Positions 9,020-17,620 of a DNA stretch of 64,000 nt are shown here, one piece after another (position 1 is the stretch's first letter; the number at the start of each line of letters is the position of its first letter). Source of the DNA: G963668655 sp963668655 (GTDB lineage Bacteria; Myxococcota_A; SURF-8); NCBI GenBank assembly GCA_963668655.2, contig CAXXPQ010000004.1, positions 620,001-684,000 on the forward strand, read 5' to 3'. The notes beneath the pieces are model-generated. The model had not been told where the DNA came from. It made no database searches and saw only the letters and a list, made by a program, of their open reading frames with translations. Made by a program: the position numbers and the translations under genes.

Positions 9020-9169
9020 CTAGAAAAGCGTGTAGATGAAGGGGGCCATGGCCGATCCGCTGGAGAAGACGATCAGCGAGCCCAAGAGCAGAAGGACCAG
9101 GATCACCGGGAGCAGCCAGTATTTTTTACGCTCCAGAAGAAATTCGAGTAGTTCCTTCAGGGTTTCCAT
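9020..9169 (-). CDS. DUF5989-type 49-residue membrane protein
   Basis: A 49-residue ORF. It begins METLKELLEFLLERKKYW, continues with one strong hydrophobic helix (LLPVILVLLLLGSLIVF) and ends SSGSAMAPFIYTLF. This amphipathic start, helix and SGSA-type tail are typical of the DUF5989 family, which is repeatedly found between SxtJ and other carbamoyltransferase-cluster genes. A good ribosome-binding site (AAGGAAAGGG) sits just before the ATG. It lies 12 bp upstream of the SxtJ-like gene on the same strand. Function unknown. It is easily missed because of its size. Confidence 0.85.
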   Translation of the reverse strand: METLKELLEFLLERKKYWLLPVILVLLLLGSLIVFSSGSAMAPFIYTLF

Positions 9170-9181
9170 TCCCTTTCCTTC

Positions 9182-9397
9182 CTATACGCGGTCGCTGAAA
9201 CGGTCGTCCACCGTTTCCGCCAGTCGGGCGAAAGTTTCGTCGTCCAGAAGCCGGGCCAGTTCGGACAGCGGGAAAACCGTCCCGCACGCGCCGCAGCCGT
9301 AACGGACCTCCAAGCATGAAAACTGCGTGCGGATCCGTTCCTTGCCGCAATTCGGGCAGGTGACGGGAACTTCCCGATCGAAAAACCGTCGAAACAC
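9182..9397 (-). CDS. Small zinc-ribbon protein
   Basis: 71 residues with two CxxC knuckles (CPNCGKERIRTQF, then YGCGACGTVFPLSEL) spaced about 17 residues apart, as in a small zinc ribbon. The C-terminal half is helical and acidic. It precedes the DUF5989 gene by 12 bp on the same strand, so it is probably the first gene of the carbamoyltransferase operon. It could bind nucleic acid or another protein; the sequence does not say which. Confidence 0.65.
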   Translation of the reverse strand: MFRRFFDREVPVTCPNCGKERIRTQFSCLEVRYGCGACGTVFPLSELARLLDDETFARLAETVDDRFSDRV

Positions 9398-9539
9398 GTC
9401 TTCCTCCGTGTGAATCGGTGATGAAAACTCCGCGCCTTGCGGAGCTTATCCCGTTATCATACGACGAATCGCTCCGATTCTCCAGTTTTTCCTTTTTATC
9501 CGTACACGCAGCGCCAAGACCGGGGACGCGAGCGGAAGT

Positions 9540-9869
9540 TCATTCGGAAGAAAGCGGATGCAGCCGGACCAGGGTGGCGCCCCAGGATCCGGCGTCCGAT
9601 CCGGCAAGTTGGAAGGATTCCACGTACGGGAGCTTTTCCAGAATGGCCCCGACGCTTCGTCGCAGGACGCCTTTTCCCTTGCCGTGAACCACGCGAACGT
9701 CCAGGATGCCCGCTTCCCGGCAGGCTTCCAGGTAGTCCGGCAGCAGTTCCTTCAACTCGCGCGGGTGAAAGGTGTGCAGATCCAGGGTGCCGTCGATGGG
9801 AACCTCGATGACCTCCGGAAAGAAATCCTCTTCCGTTTCGTTTTGGGGAGGTGTTTTACGTGCCGCCAA
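9540..9869 (-). CDS. Smr (MutS2-type) domain protein
   Basis: 109 residues made almost wholly of an Smr domain: LDLHTFHPRELKELL (the LDLHG-like motif), VRVVHGKGKGVLR (the HGKG motif) and a final GATLVRL strand. Stand-alone Smr proteins bind or nick branched nucleic acids or act on mRNA at stalled ribosomes. The Gly after the LDLH motif is replaced by Thr. It is encoded divergently from the alpha/beta hydrolase gene, about 225 bp away, and 142 bp upstream of the zinc-ribbon gene on the same strand. Confidence 0.9.
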   Translation of the reverse strand: MAARKTPPQNETEEDFFPEVIEVPIDGTLDLHTFHPRELKELLPDYLEACREAGILDVRVVHGKGKGVLRRSVGAILEKLPYVESFQLAGSDAGSWGATLVRLHPLSSE

Positions 9870-10095
9870 GGGATCCTCCTTTTTCTTCGAACACTATACC
9901 CGATCTTTTCGAACTTACAACATCGAAGACGCAGGATTCGGATGTGTTTATGCCGGGCGGAAATTGTCTTGGCTTGTCGGCAAGGAGCTTGGTAAAAGAA
10001 AGGACGCCGGATGTCGCGGCGGAGAAGAGGCGGCCGCCCGCAAGGGGCGACAGTCGCGAGAAAACGCAAAGAGACGGAAACGAACGGAAACGAGC

Positions 10096-10983
10096 ATGCC
10101 CGAATCCATGGAGCCGATCCGAAAAAGCCTGAAACTGCCGGGCGGGGAACTGTCCTGCCTGTGCTGGGAGCAGGCGGGACGGGAGGCTCCGGCGCTCGTC
10201 TTCACCCATGCTACGGGCTTCAACGCCTTCACCTATCGGCGGCTGCTTTCGCCTCTGGCGGACCGCCTGCGCATCTACGCCCCCGACATGCAGGGACACG
10301 GCTTCAGCCCGGCGCGGATGGCCGTGGAACGGTTTCGGTCCTGGAATCTCTATCGGGACGACCTCGCCGCCCTGGCGCGTTTCGTCGGCGAACCCGTGCA
10401 TTTGGCCGGGCATTCCATGGGCGGGACGGTGAGCGTGAAGCTGGCCGCGAAGGAGCCGGATCGGGTGAAGAGCCTGACGCTGCTGGATCCGGTGATGTTT
10501 CCGCCGAAACTGCTTCTGGCGGTGCGGGCGGCGCGTTCGGTGGGCCTGCGAGACGTCTTCCCCCCGGCCAGTTTGGCCAAGAAGCGCAAGATCGTCTGGA
10601 ACAGCCGGGAGGAGATGCTTCAATCCTACCGGGGGCGGGCGATTTTCGCCACCTGGCCGGACCGGGTGCTCGTGGACTATTTGGAAGGCGGCGTGCGGGA
10701 TCGGGCGGACGGCCGGGTGGAACTGCGCTGCTCGAAGACGTGGGAGACGGCCACCTTCGCGAACATTTCCGTGAACGTCTGGCGCGAGGCTTTGGGCGTG
10801 CGTTGCCCCGTGACGGCCATCCGCGGGGGACGGACGGACACCTTCCTTCCGTCGGCCGCCCGGCGCTTTCTGCGGACGATTCCTCACGCCCGTCTGGTGG
10901 AGGTGGAAACCGCCACGCATTTCGTCCCCATGGAATTTCCGGGTATCGTGCGAGAGGAAATCCTGAGAAACGCGGGGGCGTGA
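10096..10983 (+). CDS. Alpha/beta-fold hydrolase
   Basis: 295 residues from the ATG at 10096; the frame is open further upstream, but that part overlaps the divergent smr gene and lacks hydrolase sequence. Features are FTHATGFNAFTYRRLL (oxyanion-hole region), the nucleophile elbow GHSMGG with Ser107, LLDPVMFPP after it, and a late THFVPMEFP segment with the likely catalytic His. The protein resembles soluble esterases, epoxide or haloalkane hydrolase relatives; the substrate cannot be told. It is an isolated plus-strand gene converging on the PfkB kinase with 26 bp between. Confidence 0.85.
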   Translation: MPESMEPIRKSLKLPGGELSCLCWEQAGREAPALVFTHATGFNAFTYRRLLSPLADRLRIYAPDMQGHGFSPARMAVERFRSWNLYRDDLAALARFVGEPVHLAGHSMGGTVSVKLAAKEPDRVKSLTLLDPVMFPPKLLLAVRAARSVGLRDVFPPASLAKKRKIVWNSREEMLQSYRGRAIFATWPDRVLVDYLEGGVRDRADGRVELRCSKTWETATFANISVNVWREALGVRCPVTAIRGGRTDTFLPSAARRFLRTIPHARLVEVETATHFVPMEFPGIVREEILRNAGA

Positions 10984-11009
10984 TCCGCCGTTTTGCGCTT
11001 GTCCGAGAT

Positions 11010-11945
11010 TTACGAACGTTTGAAGCCGAAACCGTAGCGTTGCAACTCGCGATGAAACTCGGCGGGAGAGGGCGCGCCGGCGGTCCCTCCCGCCTTCTGT
11101 ACGGACAGTCCGCCGCAGGCGTTGCCCCGGGCCAGGCATTCTTCTAAAGGCAGGTTTTCCAGCCAGCCGGAAAGATATCCCGCATTGAAGCAGTCGCCCG
11201 CGCCGGTGGTGTCCGCCACCCGGGTCTTGCGGCCCGCCACCCGGACGATTTCTCCGTTCCGACATCCCAAAGCGCCACGGGAGCCGTCTTTGACGGCCGT
11301 CTCCGCGAATTCCGCAAGCGCCTTCAACGCCTGACGTACGTTCTTTCTTTCGGTAACGGCCTTGGCCTCCAGGGCGTTGGGCAACAGCAGATCCGCGCTT
11401 TTCAACCGGCGTAGCGTGCCTTTGTGGGACAGGCTTCCCTGAAAGTTGTGGAAATCCGTGGCCACGCGCACGCCGCCGTTCCGGGCCGCGCGGGCCAGAG
11501 CGGCCAGTTCGCGGTGGGGGGCGAGGGTCGTCAGCAGGACGGCGCGGGTGCGTTTCCGGTCGAGAAGCGCCATGGGAAATTCGTGCAGGCCCTCGCGATC
11601 CACGTAGGAGACGAAGGCGCGGTCCTTCGGAAACGAGAGGGAGACGGTCACAGCCTTGGCGTCGCCTCTCACCCGCATCATGTGGCGGGTGTCCACGCCC
11701 TCGGCCTTCAGGCTTTCCAGTAGAAAATCGGAAACCGGATCGCTTCCGGTCAACGCCACGAGCGCCACGGAGAGCCCCAGGCGGGCCAGGGCCACGGCGG
11801 TGTTGTAGCTGCCGCCGGGAGCGACGGTGAGCTTTCTGGCGAAGATTTCCCGTCCCAGTTCGGGCAGGCCGGGCAGGCCCTCGAAAATCACGTCCAGAAA
11901 AACCGCGCCGGGATCGCAGACGACCAGGTCGTACGGCCGTGTCAT
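11010..11945 (-). CDS. PfkB-family carbohydrate/nucleoside kinase
   Basis: 311 residues. The ATG at 11945 overlaps the stop of the GH4 gene (ATGA). The ribokinase fold is indicated by the N-terminal VAPGGSYNTAVALARLG motif and the C-terminal DTTGAGDCFNAGYLSGWL motif, where GAGD holds the catalytic Asp and the anion hole. It transfers phosphate from ATP to a sugar-like substrate. Translational coupling to a GH4 glycosidase suggests that it phosphorylates or processes a sugar from the same pathway; the exact substrate is unknown. Confidence 0.88.
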   Translation of the reverse strand: MTRPYDLVVCDPGAVFLDVIFEGLPGLPELGREIFARKLTVAPGGSYNTAVALARLGLSVALVALTGSDPVSDFLLESLKAEGVDTRHMMRVRGDAKAVTVSLSFPKDRAFVSYVDREGLHEFPMALLDRKRTRAVLLTTLAPHRELAALARAARNGGVRVATDFHNFQGSLSHKGTLRRLKSADLLLPNALEAKAVTERKNVRQALKALAEFAETAVKDGSRGALGCRNGEIVRVAGRKTRVADTTGAGDCFNAGYLSGWLENLPLEECLARGNACGGLSVQKAGGTAGAPSPAEFHRELQRYGFGFKRS

Positions 11946-13282
11946 CGCCAGCCCTCGAAGGCTTGGGGCTGGGCCTTGCGGAAGGCCTCGAAAAGGCTCC
12001 GGGCGGTCTTCGCGTCGCCGACGAGCGGATGGACGCTGAGGCATTCCACGGCCGTTTCCACCGAGCGCTCCAGGATGGCGGCCACCGCCAGGGATTCGTA
12101 GCGTTTGACGGCGCGAACCAGATCCCGGGCTTCCTCCGGCAGTTCGATGCCCCGGATGGGCGTGACTTGCCCGTCCCGGACCTCACAGCTGATCTCCACC
12201 ACGTCGTCGTCCTTCAGAAAAGGCAGCGCGCCCCGGTTGGGCACGCAGAAAACGTGCCGCTCGCCCTCCGGATTGTGCAAAGCCTGAAGAAAGTCCAGCG
12301 CCACCCCGGCGTAGCCTTCCTCGTCGTCCGTGGGCAGGTGATGCGGACCCTCGTGGGCGTATTCCATGTAGGTTTCGTTGCGGTGACGCACGTAGCGGAA
12401 ATAGTCGTCCAGACCCCGGCTTCCACGCTCCGCCTCCGAAAGCTTCTCCAGCGTGTCCAGGAGGTTCGCGTTCCAGCCAACGATCCGCTCGCCCCGGGAG
12501 AGCGGCTCGGCCAGCAAAGCGGAAAGGGCCTCGTCCTTCAGAAGGAAGTAGTACAGGTACTCGTTCAGGTAGCCGCCCAGCCGCCGCACGGTCTCCGGCG
12601 GAAACACCGCCTGGGCGCGGGCCAGAAAGGCGTCGTCCGCAAGCAGTTCGGGCAGGCGCTCGGTTGCGCCTTCGGCAAACGATGTCGTGAACGAGAGGTG
12701 GTTCAGTCCGGCCACCCGGCTTTGCAGATCGGACGCGGCGAGGCCCAGGTGTTCGGCGGCGTATTTGCGTCCCGTGTCGGCCGAGTCGCAGATGCCCACC
12801 ACCCGGTCAAATCCCGACTGGAACAGGGCTTGGGCCACCAGTCCGGCGGGGTTGGTGAAGTTTATCAGCCAGGCTTCGGGGTCGGCTTCTCGGAGGAGTC
12901 GGGCGTATTCCAGAAGGGCGGGGATGCTGCGGCAGGCGAAGGCGAAGCCCGCCGCGCCCGTGGTCTCCTGGCCGATGACGCCGTGGTCCAGACAGATGCG
13001 CTCGTCTTTCGCCCGGCCTTCCTCGAAGCCCTCGCGAATGGTGGTGATGACGGCCTTGGCGTCTTGCACGGCCGCTTCCGGCGTTTCGGCCACGGTGAGG
13101 CGGAAAGGGTTGCCGGAGCGTTCCAGCAGATCCTTCGCCAGCGGCGTCAGCAGGCGGATCTTTCTCGGGTCGATGTCGTAGATGCAGACTTCCTCGATGC
13201 CGATCTCCCGGCTGCGCTTGGCCAGGCTGCCGATCAGCAAAGGAGCGCGGACGCCCGCGCCGCCGATGACCGTGAGTTTCAT
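11942..13282 (-). CDS. Glycoside hydrolase family 4 (6-phospho-glycosidase-like)
   Basis: 446 residues. The N-terminal Rossmann motif MKLTVIGGAGVRAP, then INFTNPAGLVAQAL, GICDSADTGRK (Cys165) and AGLNHLSF (His195) match family GH4, where the Cys and His hold the Mn2+ ion. GH4 enzymes cleave (phospho)glycosides by an unusual NAD-dependent oxidation-elimination mechanism. Many act on 6-phospho-beta-glucosides, but no PTS genes are in the window, so the phosphate requirement is uncertain. It overlaps the PfkB kinase gene by 4 bp and follows the VKOR-DsbA gene on the same strand. Confidence 0.9.
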   Translation of the reverse strand: MKLTVIGGAGVRAPLLIGSLAKRSREIGIEEVCIYDIDPRKIRLLTPLAKDLLERSGNPFRLTVAETPEAAVQDAKAVITTIREGFEEGRAKDERICLDHGVIGQETTGAAGFAFACRSIPALLEYARLLREADPEAWLINFTNPAGLVAQALFQSGFDRVVGICDSADTGRKYAAEHLGLAASDLQSRVAGLNHLSFTTSFAEGATERLPELLADDAFLARAQAVFPPETVRRLGGYLNEYLYYFLLKDEALSALLAEPLSRGERIVGWNANLLDTLEKLSEAERGSRGLDDYFRYVRHRNETYMEYAHEGPHHLPTDDEEGYAGVALDFLQALHNPEGERHVFCVPNRGALPFLKDDDVVEISCEVRDGQVTPIRGIELPEEARDLVRAVKRYESLAVAAILERSVETAVECLSVHPLVGDAKTARSLFEAFRKAQPQAFEGWR

Positions 13283-13325
13283 GTCATTTCCCCGTTCTTT
13301 CCGTGGTGAAGCGAACCGAGGGCCG

Positions 13326-14519
13326 CTACTTGTCGCTGATGTACTTCTTGTATTCGTCGGGCTTCAACCAGATGATGCGCTCCAGCGCCTCGGGCGTCAG
13401 TTTACCCTCCAGGCGGTATTTGCCGTTCAGGAAGAGCGTCGGCGTTCCGGCGATCTTCTGTTCGATGCCCGCCGAAAGATCCCGGGCCAGTTGATCCTTC
13501 ACGGCGTCGCCTTTCAGACAGGCTTCCATGCGTTTGGGGTCCAGTTGCAACGAACGGATGCTGTCTTCCAGCATGGGTTTTCCGATGGCCCGCTGGTTAC
13601 GATGCAGGAAGGCGCAGTATTCCGAATATTTTCCCTGGCGGGCCGCGCAGTTGGCGTAGAACGCCGCCTGACAGGCGTGCTGATGGAAGGGCTTCTGCAC
13701 CAGGGGATTGCAGGCCATGTCCAGGGGAAAATCGCGGTGCACCACCCGCAGCCGGGGATGTTTGGCCGCCAGTTTCTCCAGCGTGATTTCCATTCGCTTG
13801 CAGAACGGGCATTGAAAGTCGGAGAACACCACGATGGTCGTTTCCGCTTTCGGATTGCCGATGACGTTCTCGCCCTCCGGGGAGAGCGGTTTTTCCAGGG
13901 GGATCAGGCGGAAGGAAAGTTCCGGTTCGTGTTTTTTCTCGTAGACGTATCCGGCGCCGAAAGCGCCCAGCGCCAGCAGGCCCACAAGAACGACGGCCGT
14001 TATCCGCGCCCAGTGGCCGAAGATCCAGCGGATATCGTGCGACAGCAGGCCCGGGAATTCACGGAAGGGCCGGCCTTTCGTCAGCAGCGCAAGGATGAAG
14101 AACGCCACGTTGACGAAGTACAGCGCCATGCACAGGATGCACCACGAGCCGATTTCGGCGAAGCACAGCCAGGCCAGATAGATGGAATAGGCCGTGCTTC
14201 CCGCGCCGATGGTTGTGAGGTAAACCGGCGCGCCTGGGATCTTCCAGGGTTTTCCGGTCAGCACGGCGAACGCCAGCGCCATGGAGAACAGGTAGGTCAG
14301 TACGCCCAGGATGGCGATGGGAATGCCGAACAGGGTGGACCAGGGACTGGCGCTTACGGCGTCGCAGTTGACCTCCGTGCTGATGTTACAGAAACTGGAA
14401 TAGGAACTGTCGGCCGCCTGGATCTTGAAGTGGATGTAGGACAGATCGGCGGCCACCACAACGCCCGCCGCGAGAATCAGCAGCAACGCAATCAACAGGG
14501 CTTTTCGAGACGCAGGCAT
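13326..14519 (-). CDS. VKOR-DsbA fusion (vitamin K epoxide reductase + thioredoxin-like oxidase)
   Basis: 397 residues from the ATG at 14519, which has a GAGGGAA ribosome-binding site. Residues ~1-150 form a VKOR-like membrane domain with several helices, a loop Cys pair (C44, C52) and the redox motif WCILC (C127/C130). After another helix (~172-190), residues ~215-397 form a DsbA-like domain with FQCPFC (C237/C240) and a cis-Pro loop IAGTPTLFLNG. Such proteins make disulfides in exported proteins: the DsbA part oxidises the client and the VKOR part passes electrons to quinone. This suits the Cys-rich secreted protein encoded at 17.6 kb. It sits between the dehydratase genes and GH4 on the same strand. 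Confidence 0.9.
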   Translation of the reverse strand: MPASRKALLIALLLILAAGVVVAADLSYIHFKIQAADSSYSSFCNISTEVNCDAVSASPWSTLFGIPIAILGVLTYLFSMALAFAVLTGKPWKIPGAPVYLTTIGAGSTAYSIYLAWLCFAEIGSWCILCMALYFVNVAFFILALLTKGRPFREFPGLLSHDIRWIFGHWARITAVVLVGLLALGAFGAGYVYEKKHEPELSFRLIPLEKPLSPEGENVIGNPKAETTIVVFSDFQCPFCKRMEITLEKLAAKHPRLRVVHRDFPLDMACNPLVQKPFHQHACQAAFYANCAARQGKYSEYCAFLHRNQRAIGKPMLEDSIRSLQLDPKRMEACLKGDAVKDQLARDLSAGIEQKIAGTPTLFLNGKYRLEGKLTPEALERIIWLKPDEYKKYISDK

Positions 14520-14567
14520 GGGAGTTCCCTCACAGGTCAAGGGCGATCAGGCGAAATCGTCGGGTCG

Positions 14568-15776
14568 TCAGTTTTTCATCATATCCACGAAAGCCTCCAG
14601 ACGCTTGGCCGTGCCGTCCCGGTCGTAGTTGCGGCTGTCGGTCATATCGGCTTCCAACATCACCACCGGAACCCCCAGGCGATCCTGGAGCATGCGCCGC
14701 ATGTCGTGCTGGCCGAAGCTGTAGGGCTTGCAACTGCGGTTCGAGTGGATAATCATTCCGTCCACGCCGTAAAGGCGGGCCAGTTCCTCCACCTTGTCCA
14801 CCATGCGGTACATGTCGATGTTCAGGTAGATGGAGGCGTAGACGTTGGTCAGCCCGGGGATGGGATCGTCGAAGTTCATATCGTTGTCGCCCCAGGCGTT
14901 GGTGTAGGTGTCGGCCACCATGCAGACCTGGCGGTCGGCCAGAAAAGACGAAAGGAAGCTCATTTCGAACCAGACGGGCAGGTTGTCCCACAGCACCCGG
15001 TATTTCTCGTCCGGGATCGCGCCGAAGTCGTCCGCGATGCGCTGATTCAGTTCGGCCTCCAGTTTGTCGTAATAGTCCAGGCACTGCTGGGTGCCGCGCA
15101 GGGTGACGATGGGCGCCATGTGAACGAAGGCGTCGAAGCAACTCATGGGAGCGGGTTTGTTGCGGGAAAGGCGCAGGATGCGCTTCCACTGTTCCGCTCC
15201 GGCCTGGCTGAGCTTGCAGACCTCGTACAGTTTTTCCGGATCCATCTTGCGTCCGCAGATCTTTTCCAGCTTCTCGATGTAGGCGACCATCTGGGCGTGG
15301 ACGTAAGCGTAGATGTGCTCGTTCATGCCGTCGTACAGAAAGGGTGTGTCGATGTTGATGAGCGGGACATCGTAGATGCGCGCCAGTTCTTCGTACCACT
15401 TCAGCACGGTGCCGCAGATGTTGTTGGAGCAGACGAGCATATCGGGTTTCGGCAGGCCGCCCACGGGGCTCATGCCGCTTTCGATCTGGCCGAAGTCGCA
15501 GCGGGCGTAGGAGCAGATGTCCGGGCTGAAGCCCAGCTTCTCGGCGGTCTCGCCCAGGGCCACGCCCATTTTGGCCGTGCCGCAGAGCGCGCCGTGGTTT
15601 TCCGGGTAGATGGGAATGATGTCCATGGCGTACAGCGGCTCCACCGGACCGGCGGAGGTGATCCAGGCGATCTTGCGATCGGGGTTGGACTCCTCCATCT
15701 TGGCGGTCATGTAGTACATCATGAACAGATCCTTCATATCCTTGAAGGAATTCAGGCGGCGGTCTTTCAGGTCCAT
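14568..15776 (-). CDS. 2-hydroxyacyl-CoA dehydratase family subunit (HgdB/BcrC-like), first
   Basis: 402 residues of the 2-hydroxyacyl-CoA dehydratase/benzoyl-CoA reductase family. These oxygen-sensitive subunits carry a [4Fe-4S] cluster and act as a heterodimer that receives one electron from an ATP-driven activator. Family features are the early ITSAGPVEPLYAMDIIPIYP block, clustered cysteines (C65, C88, C93, C116, C121; e.g. DMLVCSNNICGTVLKWYEE) and the late SNRSCKPYSFGQHDMRRML motif. It lies 25 bp downstream of the partner subunit. The substrate (2-hydroxyglutaryl-, lactoyl-, phenyllactyl- or an aromatic CoA) cannot be assigned. No activator ATPase of the HgdC type is in the window. Confidence 0.9.
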   Translation of the reverse strand: MDLKDRRLNSFKDMKDLFMMYYMTAKMEESNPDRKIAWITSAGPVEPLYAMDIIPIYPENHGALCGTAKMGVALGETAEKLGFSPDICSYARCDFGQIESGMSPVGGLPKPDMLVCSNNICGTVLKWYEELARIYDVPLINIDTPFLYDGMNEHIYAYVHAQMVAYIEKLEKICGRKMDPEKLYEVCKLSQAGAEQWKRILRLSRNKPAPMSCFDAFVHMAPIVTLRGTQQCLDYYDKLEAELNQRIADDFGAIPDEKYRVLWDNLPVWFEMSFLSSFLADRQVCMVADTYTNAWGDNDMNFDDPIPGLTNVYASIYLNIDMYRMVDKVEELARLYGVDGMIIHSNRSCKPYSFGQHDMRRMLQDRLGVPVVMLEADMTDSRNYDRDGTAKRLEAFVDMMKN

Positions 15777-15801
15777 ATTCGGGCTCCCTCCTCGATGGGG
15801 G

Positions 15802-16953
15802 TTAGTCGTCGAGCATTTCGATGAAGGCTTCCAGGCGGGTGGCGGACTGGCCGGAGCCGTCCTCCCACAGGTCCGTCTCGAAGTGGAAGTGGGGCACGCC
15901 CTCCTTTTCCAGACGCCGCTTGAGGTGCGGGTATTCGAAGGCGTTGGGCTCGCAGAACTTGATGAACGCGAAGATCACGCCGTCGGCCTTCGCGTCCCGG
16001 ACCATGGCCATCAGGCGGTCGTCTTTCTTCTCGCCCTCGCGATATTTGGTGGCGTCCACGGGGCGGTCGAAGTAGTGGCGGGCCAGGGCGTCCAGCGGAT
16101 CGCCTTCCGTTTCGACGCGACCCTGGAAGTCGTAGCTCATGGTGTCCAGCATGTCCGCCACGATGCGCGCGCCGGTGTTCTCGATGATGTCCAGGATGGC
16201 GCGGTTTTCGTAGGTGCCGCCCCAGAGCGCCAGGCGCGGCCCGTCCGGATCCTCGCCCTTTTCCTCCGCCAGGGCGGCCAGGGCTTCCTCGGCCCAGGAG
16301 ATCCATGTCGCCCGGTCCATCAGGGTGGCGGCGCGCGCGGCGGCCATGGCGTCCGAGGCGCGGATGACGCCTTGCTCCCGGAGTTCGAGCATTTTTCCGA
16401 ACAGCTCCCGCTCGCGGTTCGTCAGCCGGACGGCTTCGGCCAGGGCCGCCGGATTGAAGGTCGTTTCCGTGATTTCGGCGAAGCGTTTGACGAAGGCGTC
16501 GATCTCTTTTCTGTAATAGTTCCAGCTTGCCTGCGTGCTTACGTCCGCCGGATGGTTCAGAATCACCATGCGTTCGTGGACGCCGTTTTTCTTCCAGATG
16601 GCCGGCAGCCTTTGGATGGTGTCGCAGGACTGCACGAATCCCACGCCTTCCAGATCGTCCAGATCCCCCGCCAGACCGGCTTCGAGGCTGGTGCGGACCA
16701 GGGAACAGCAATAGGCCTGCAAGCTGGCGTCCGAGCGGGAGCATTCGCGGTTGAAACCGATGATACGCACGGGGGTCAGTCCCAGCGCCATGGCGATTTC
16801 CACCGGGAAATACGGAGTGAAATACCCGAAGGGACGCTTGCCTTCGTCTTTCAATGTACGGATGGCGTCCAGCGGAGCGTCCGCGATTTCGTGAAACCGG
16901 GTGAAGTGGGGGTTCAAGTCTGCCTCCTTTTTCTGATCCGGAGTTCGTGGCAT
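15802..16953 (-). CDS. 2-hydroxyacyl-CoA dehydratase family subunit (HgdA/BcrB-like), second
   Basis: 383 residues, partner of the next gene downstream. The order of blocks is that of the family: FGYFTPYFPVEIAMALGLTP, then NRECSRSDASLQAYCCSLVR (C71, C82, C83), VGFVQSCDTIQRLP (C110), a helical middle, WGGTYENRAILDIIENTGAR and IFAFIKFCEPNAFEYPHLK near the end. The cysteines would ligate the [4Fe-4S] cluster. It appears to be the first gene of the minus-strand run that continues through VKOR-DsbA, GH4 and PfkB. The 667-bp region upstream should hold the promoter. Electron transfer would need an activator encoded elsewhere. Confidence 0.9.
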   Translation of the reverse strand: MPRTPDQKKEADLNPHFTRFHEIADAPLDAIRTLKDEGKRPFGYFTPYFPVEIAMALGLTPVRIIGFNRECSRSDASLQAYCCSLVRTSLEAGLAGDLDDLEGVGFVQSCDTIQRLPAIWKKNGVHERMVILNHPADVSTQASWNYYRKEIDAFVKRFAEITETTFNPAALAEAVRLTNRERELFGKMLELREQGVIRASDAMAAARAATLMDRATWISWAEEALAALAEEKGEDPDGPRLALWGGTYENRAILDIIENTGARIVADMLDTMSYDFQGRVETEGDPLDALARHYFDRPVDATKYREGEKKDDRLMAMVRDAKADGVIFAFIKFCEPNAFEYPHLKRRLEKEGVPHFHFETDLWEDGSGQSATRLEAFIEMLDD

Positions 16954-17620
16954 TCACGCCGAACTGGTCTGAATCGTTCGGGAACTTCTACTTACCTCAA
17001 TCGGGTGCAATCCGCAAGAGGAAAGGAGAAATCGGCCGCCCGCGAAAGGGTTTCCATTACGGAAGGCCTTCGATTGCCTGAAAAGGATTTTCAAAAGGCC
17101 GATATTCAACGCGTTTCGTCCCATGATGGAAATCGCCGTTCCACTCGCGAAGGAAGCCGTTTCAATGAACAACCGTTTCTTGCCGTTCACTTATTCCACC
17201 CTTCTACGTTTTTTCTATCCTGTTAGTGAAGTACAGAAAACATAGTTAAAACGATAATATAGATATTCTACAGGATCTTTTTTCGTTCACAGTTTGTGAA
17301 CGAAAAGTCCGCTCAGAGAACGCTTTTGCCTTGCAATCGATCGCCTCGCCTGACAAACTGGCAATCAGAAAGGGCATGTTTTCATGACGCGATCGAAACG
17401 AAATGATGGGAATCCGGAGAGAAAGCGGGAGGCGAAAGCCGTCTTCGCTTTTCCCTTCGGGAAAGAGCCCAGCGGTCGTTCCGGGATCCGGAAATCGTTT
17501 CCGGGACTCATCTTTTCGTTGTGCCCGGCTCCGGGTCGTGATAGGTTTCTCCGAATTCGGCGGCTTGCCTTTCCAGCCATGGACGGGAGAGACGAAACGA
17601 TCACGATTCGGAGGCATGAG
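16954..17620 (+). other. Divergent intergenic region with a perfect palindrome
   Basis: 667 bp between the dehydratase operon (minus) and the Cys-rich protein gene (plus). No coding sequence is convincing. An AT-rich stretch at about 17221-17280 is followed by a perfect inverted repeat (17280-17306, listed separately). Promoters for both directions probably lie here, but no clear -35/-10 pair stands out. Confidence 0.6.
17280..17306. promoter_or_regulatory. 27-bp perfect palindrome, likely operator
   Basis: TTTTCGTTCACA, a 3-base spacer, then TGTGAACGAAAA: a perfect 12-bp inverted repeat in an AT-rich intergenic stretch between divergent genes. Neither side is followed by the G+C-rich stem plus T-run of a terminator. 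The symmetry suits a dimeric regulator binding site. Which gene it controls and what binds it are unknown. Confidence 0.5.

Noticed and set aside
9856..12186. 776-codon minus-strand frame across the hydrolase and PfkB genes
   Set aside because: It overlaps clear genes in other frames, and its translation is Arg/Pro/Gly-rich without family features.
13182..15824. 880-codon plus-strand frame opposite the GH4, VKOR-DsbA and dehydratase genes
   Set aside because: It spans three well-recognised minus-strand genes and the junctions between them, which only a chance reading would do; no domain seen.
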